Positions 63,445-64,000 of a stretch of 64,000 nt of DNA are shown piece by piece. The stretch is from an uncultured SAR86 cluster bacterium (GTDB lineage: Bacteria; Pseudomonadota; Gammaproteobacteria; Magnimaribacterales; AG-339-G14). Each line of letters opens with the position of its first letter. The stretch's first letter is position 1. Under the pieces are notes generated by a model. That model did no database searches and was not told the DNA's origin. It was given only the letters and a program-made list of their open reading frames with translations. A program made the position numbers and the translations under genes. The DNA is taken from NCBI GenBank assembly GCA_902563105.1, contig CACEVU010000002.1, positions 62,001 through 126,000 of the forward strand. Reading direction: 5' to 3'.

Positions 63445-64000
63445 TTAGGACAATCCTTTAGCAAGCTCTGTAAGTTGCTTGCTAAAAATTTCTGTCACTT
63501 TGGAATCATTTGATTCTACTAAAATTCTCAATAAAGACTCTGTTCCTGACTTTCTTACTAATACTTTACCATCAAAATCTGAGAGCTCTTTTTGGGCTTT
63601 CTCACAAGAGTTTTTAAATTTTTTGTTCGTAATTATTTTTTCTGCATTTGATACTTCTATATTTGTTAGTCTCTGAGGATATTTTTTAAAGGAAGAGAGA
63701 ATTTCATTTAATGGTTTTCCAAAAGTAAGAAATGCTTCAAAAAATTTTATAGAAGCAATAATTGCATCTCCAGATGCAATTTTATCTAGACAAATAATAT
63801 GTCCTGACTGTTCTCCACCTAGTTGCCAGCCAAGTTCCAAGAGCTTTTCTAAAACATATTTATCTCCAACTTTAGACCTTACCAATTCAATGCCTATTTC
63901 AGATAATGCATTTTCTAATCCTTTATTTGTCATTTCTGTACCAACAACTCCTTTAGAGCCAAGAACTATCTGATTTTCAAATTTAAATTTTGCCAATAAA
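63445..64000 (-). CDS. glmM: Phosphoglucosamine mutase (partial, 5' end beyond the window)
   Basis: GIELVRSKVGDKYVLEKLLELGWQLGGEQSGHIICLDKIASGDAIIASI, VRKSGTESLLRILVE; reading frame open to the window edge. Confidence 0.94.
   Translation of the reverse strand, partial: LLAKFKFENQIVLGSKGVVGTEMTNKGLENALSEIGIELVRSKVGDKYVLEKLLELGWQLGGEQSGHIICLDKIASGDAIIASIKFFEAFLTFGKPLNEILSSFKKYPQRLTNIEVSNAEKIITNKKFKNSCEKAQKELSDFDGKVLVRKSGTESLLRILVESNDSKVTEIFSKQLTELAKGLS

Noticed and set aside
63445-63996. Treating the 183-aa ORF as a complete protein starting at 63996
   Set aside because: It is the C-terminal part of glmM; the Met at 63996 is internal and the frame is open to the window edge.

Overview
The window is a compact, AT-rich bacterial chromosome segment that is almost entirely housekeeping. 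Gene order is gammaproteobacterial; a streamlined marine lineage such as SAR86 is my inference and was not tested. From left to right: (partial) eno-kdsA-pyrG; a diiron ferritin-like gene; alr-dnaB-rplI-rpsR-rpsF; the division/cell-wall (dcw) cluster; rnpB; rsmI and an LpoA-like gene; sspA; petABC; rpsI-rplM; a DegS/AlgW-like protease; hisD-hisG-murA-mlaC; kdsD-lptC-lptB; mreBCD; gatCAB; a MaoC and acyl-CoA ligase pair; a GH84/O-GlcNAcase-like gene; a ThiF/MoeB-like gene; prmC-prfA; lolB-like-ispE-tRNA-Gln-prs-rplY-pth-ychF; tRNA-Met; pnp-rpsO-truB-rbfA-infB-nusA-rimP; tRNA-fMet; tRNA-Leu; secG-tpiA-glmM (partial). I saw no phage, transposon, CRISPR or defence island. The most notable observations are: (1) ribosomal protein S6 carries a long Glu/Val/Ala-rich C-terminal tail encoded by a perfect 54-bp tandem repeat; (2) ftsQ-ftsA-ftsZ sits between ftsL and ftsI instead of at the end of the dcw cluster; (3) FtsQ appears to lack its POTRA domain; (4) the LpoA-like protein is reduced and the DegS/AlgW-like protease has no PDZ domain; (5) an apparently cytoplasmic GH84 protein closely resembles eukaryotic O-GlcNAcase; (6) a 10-bp-phased direct repeat upstream of mraZ looks like a MraZ operator; (7) several extreme overlaps occur, including a tRNA that supplies the ispE stop codon and face-to-face overlapping start codons. 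All homology calls are by eye from the translated ORFs; no searches were run.
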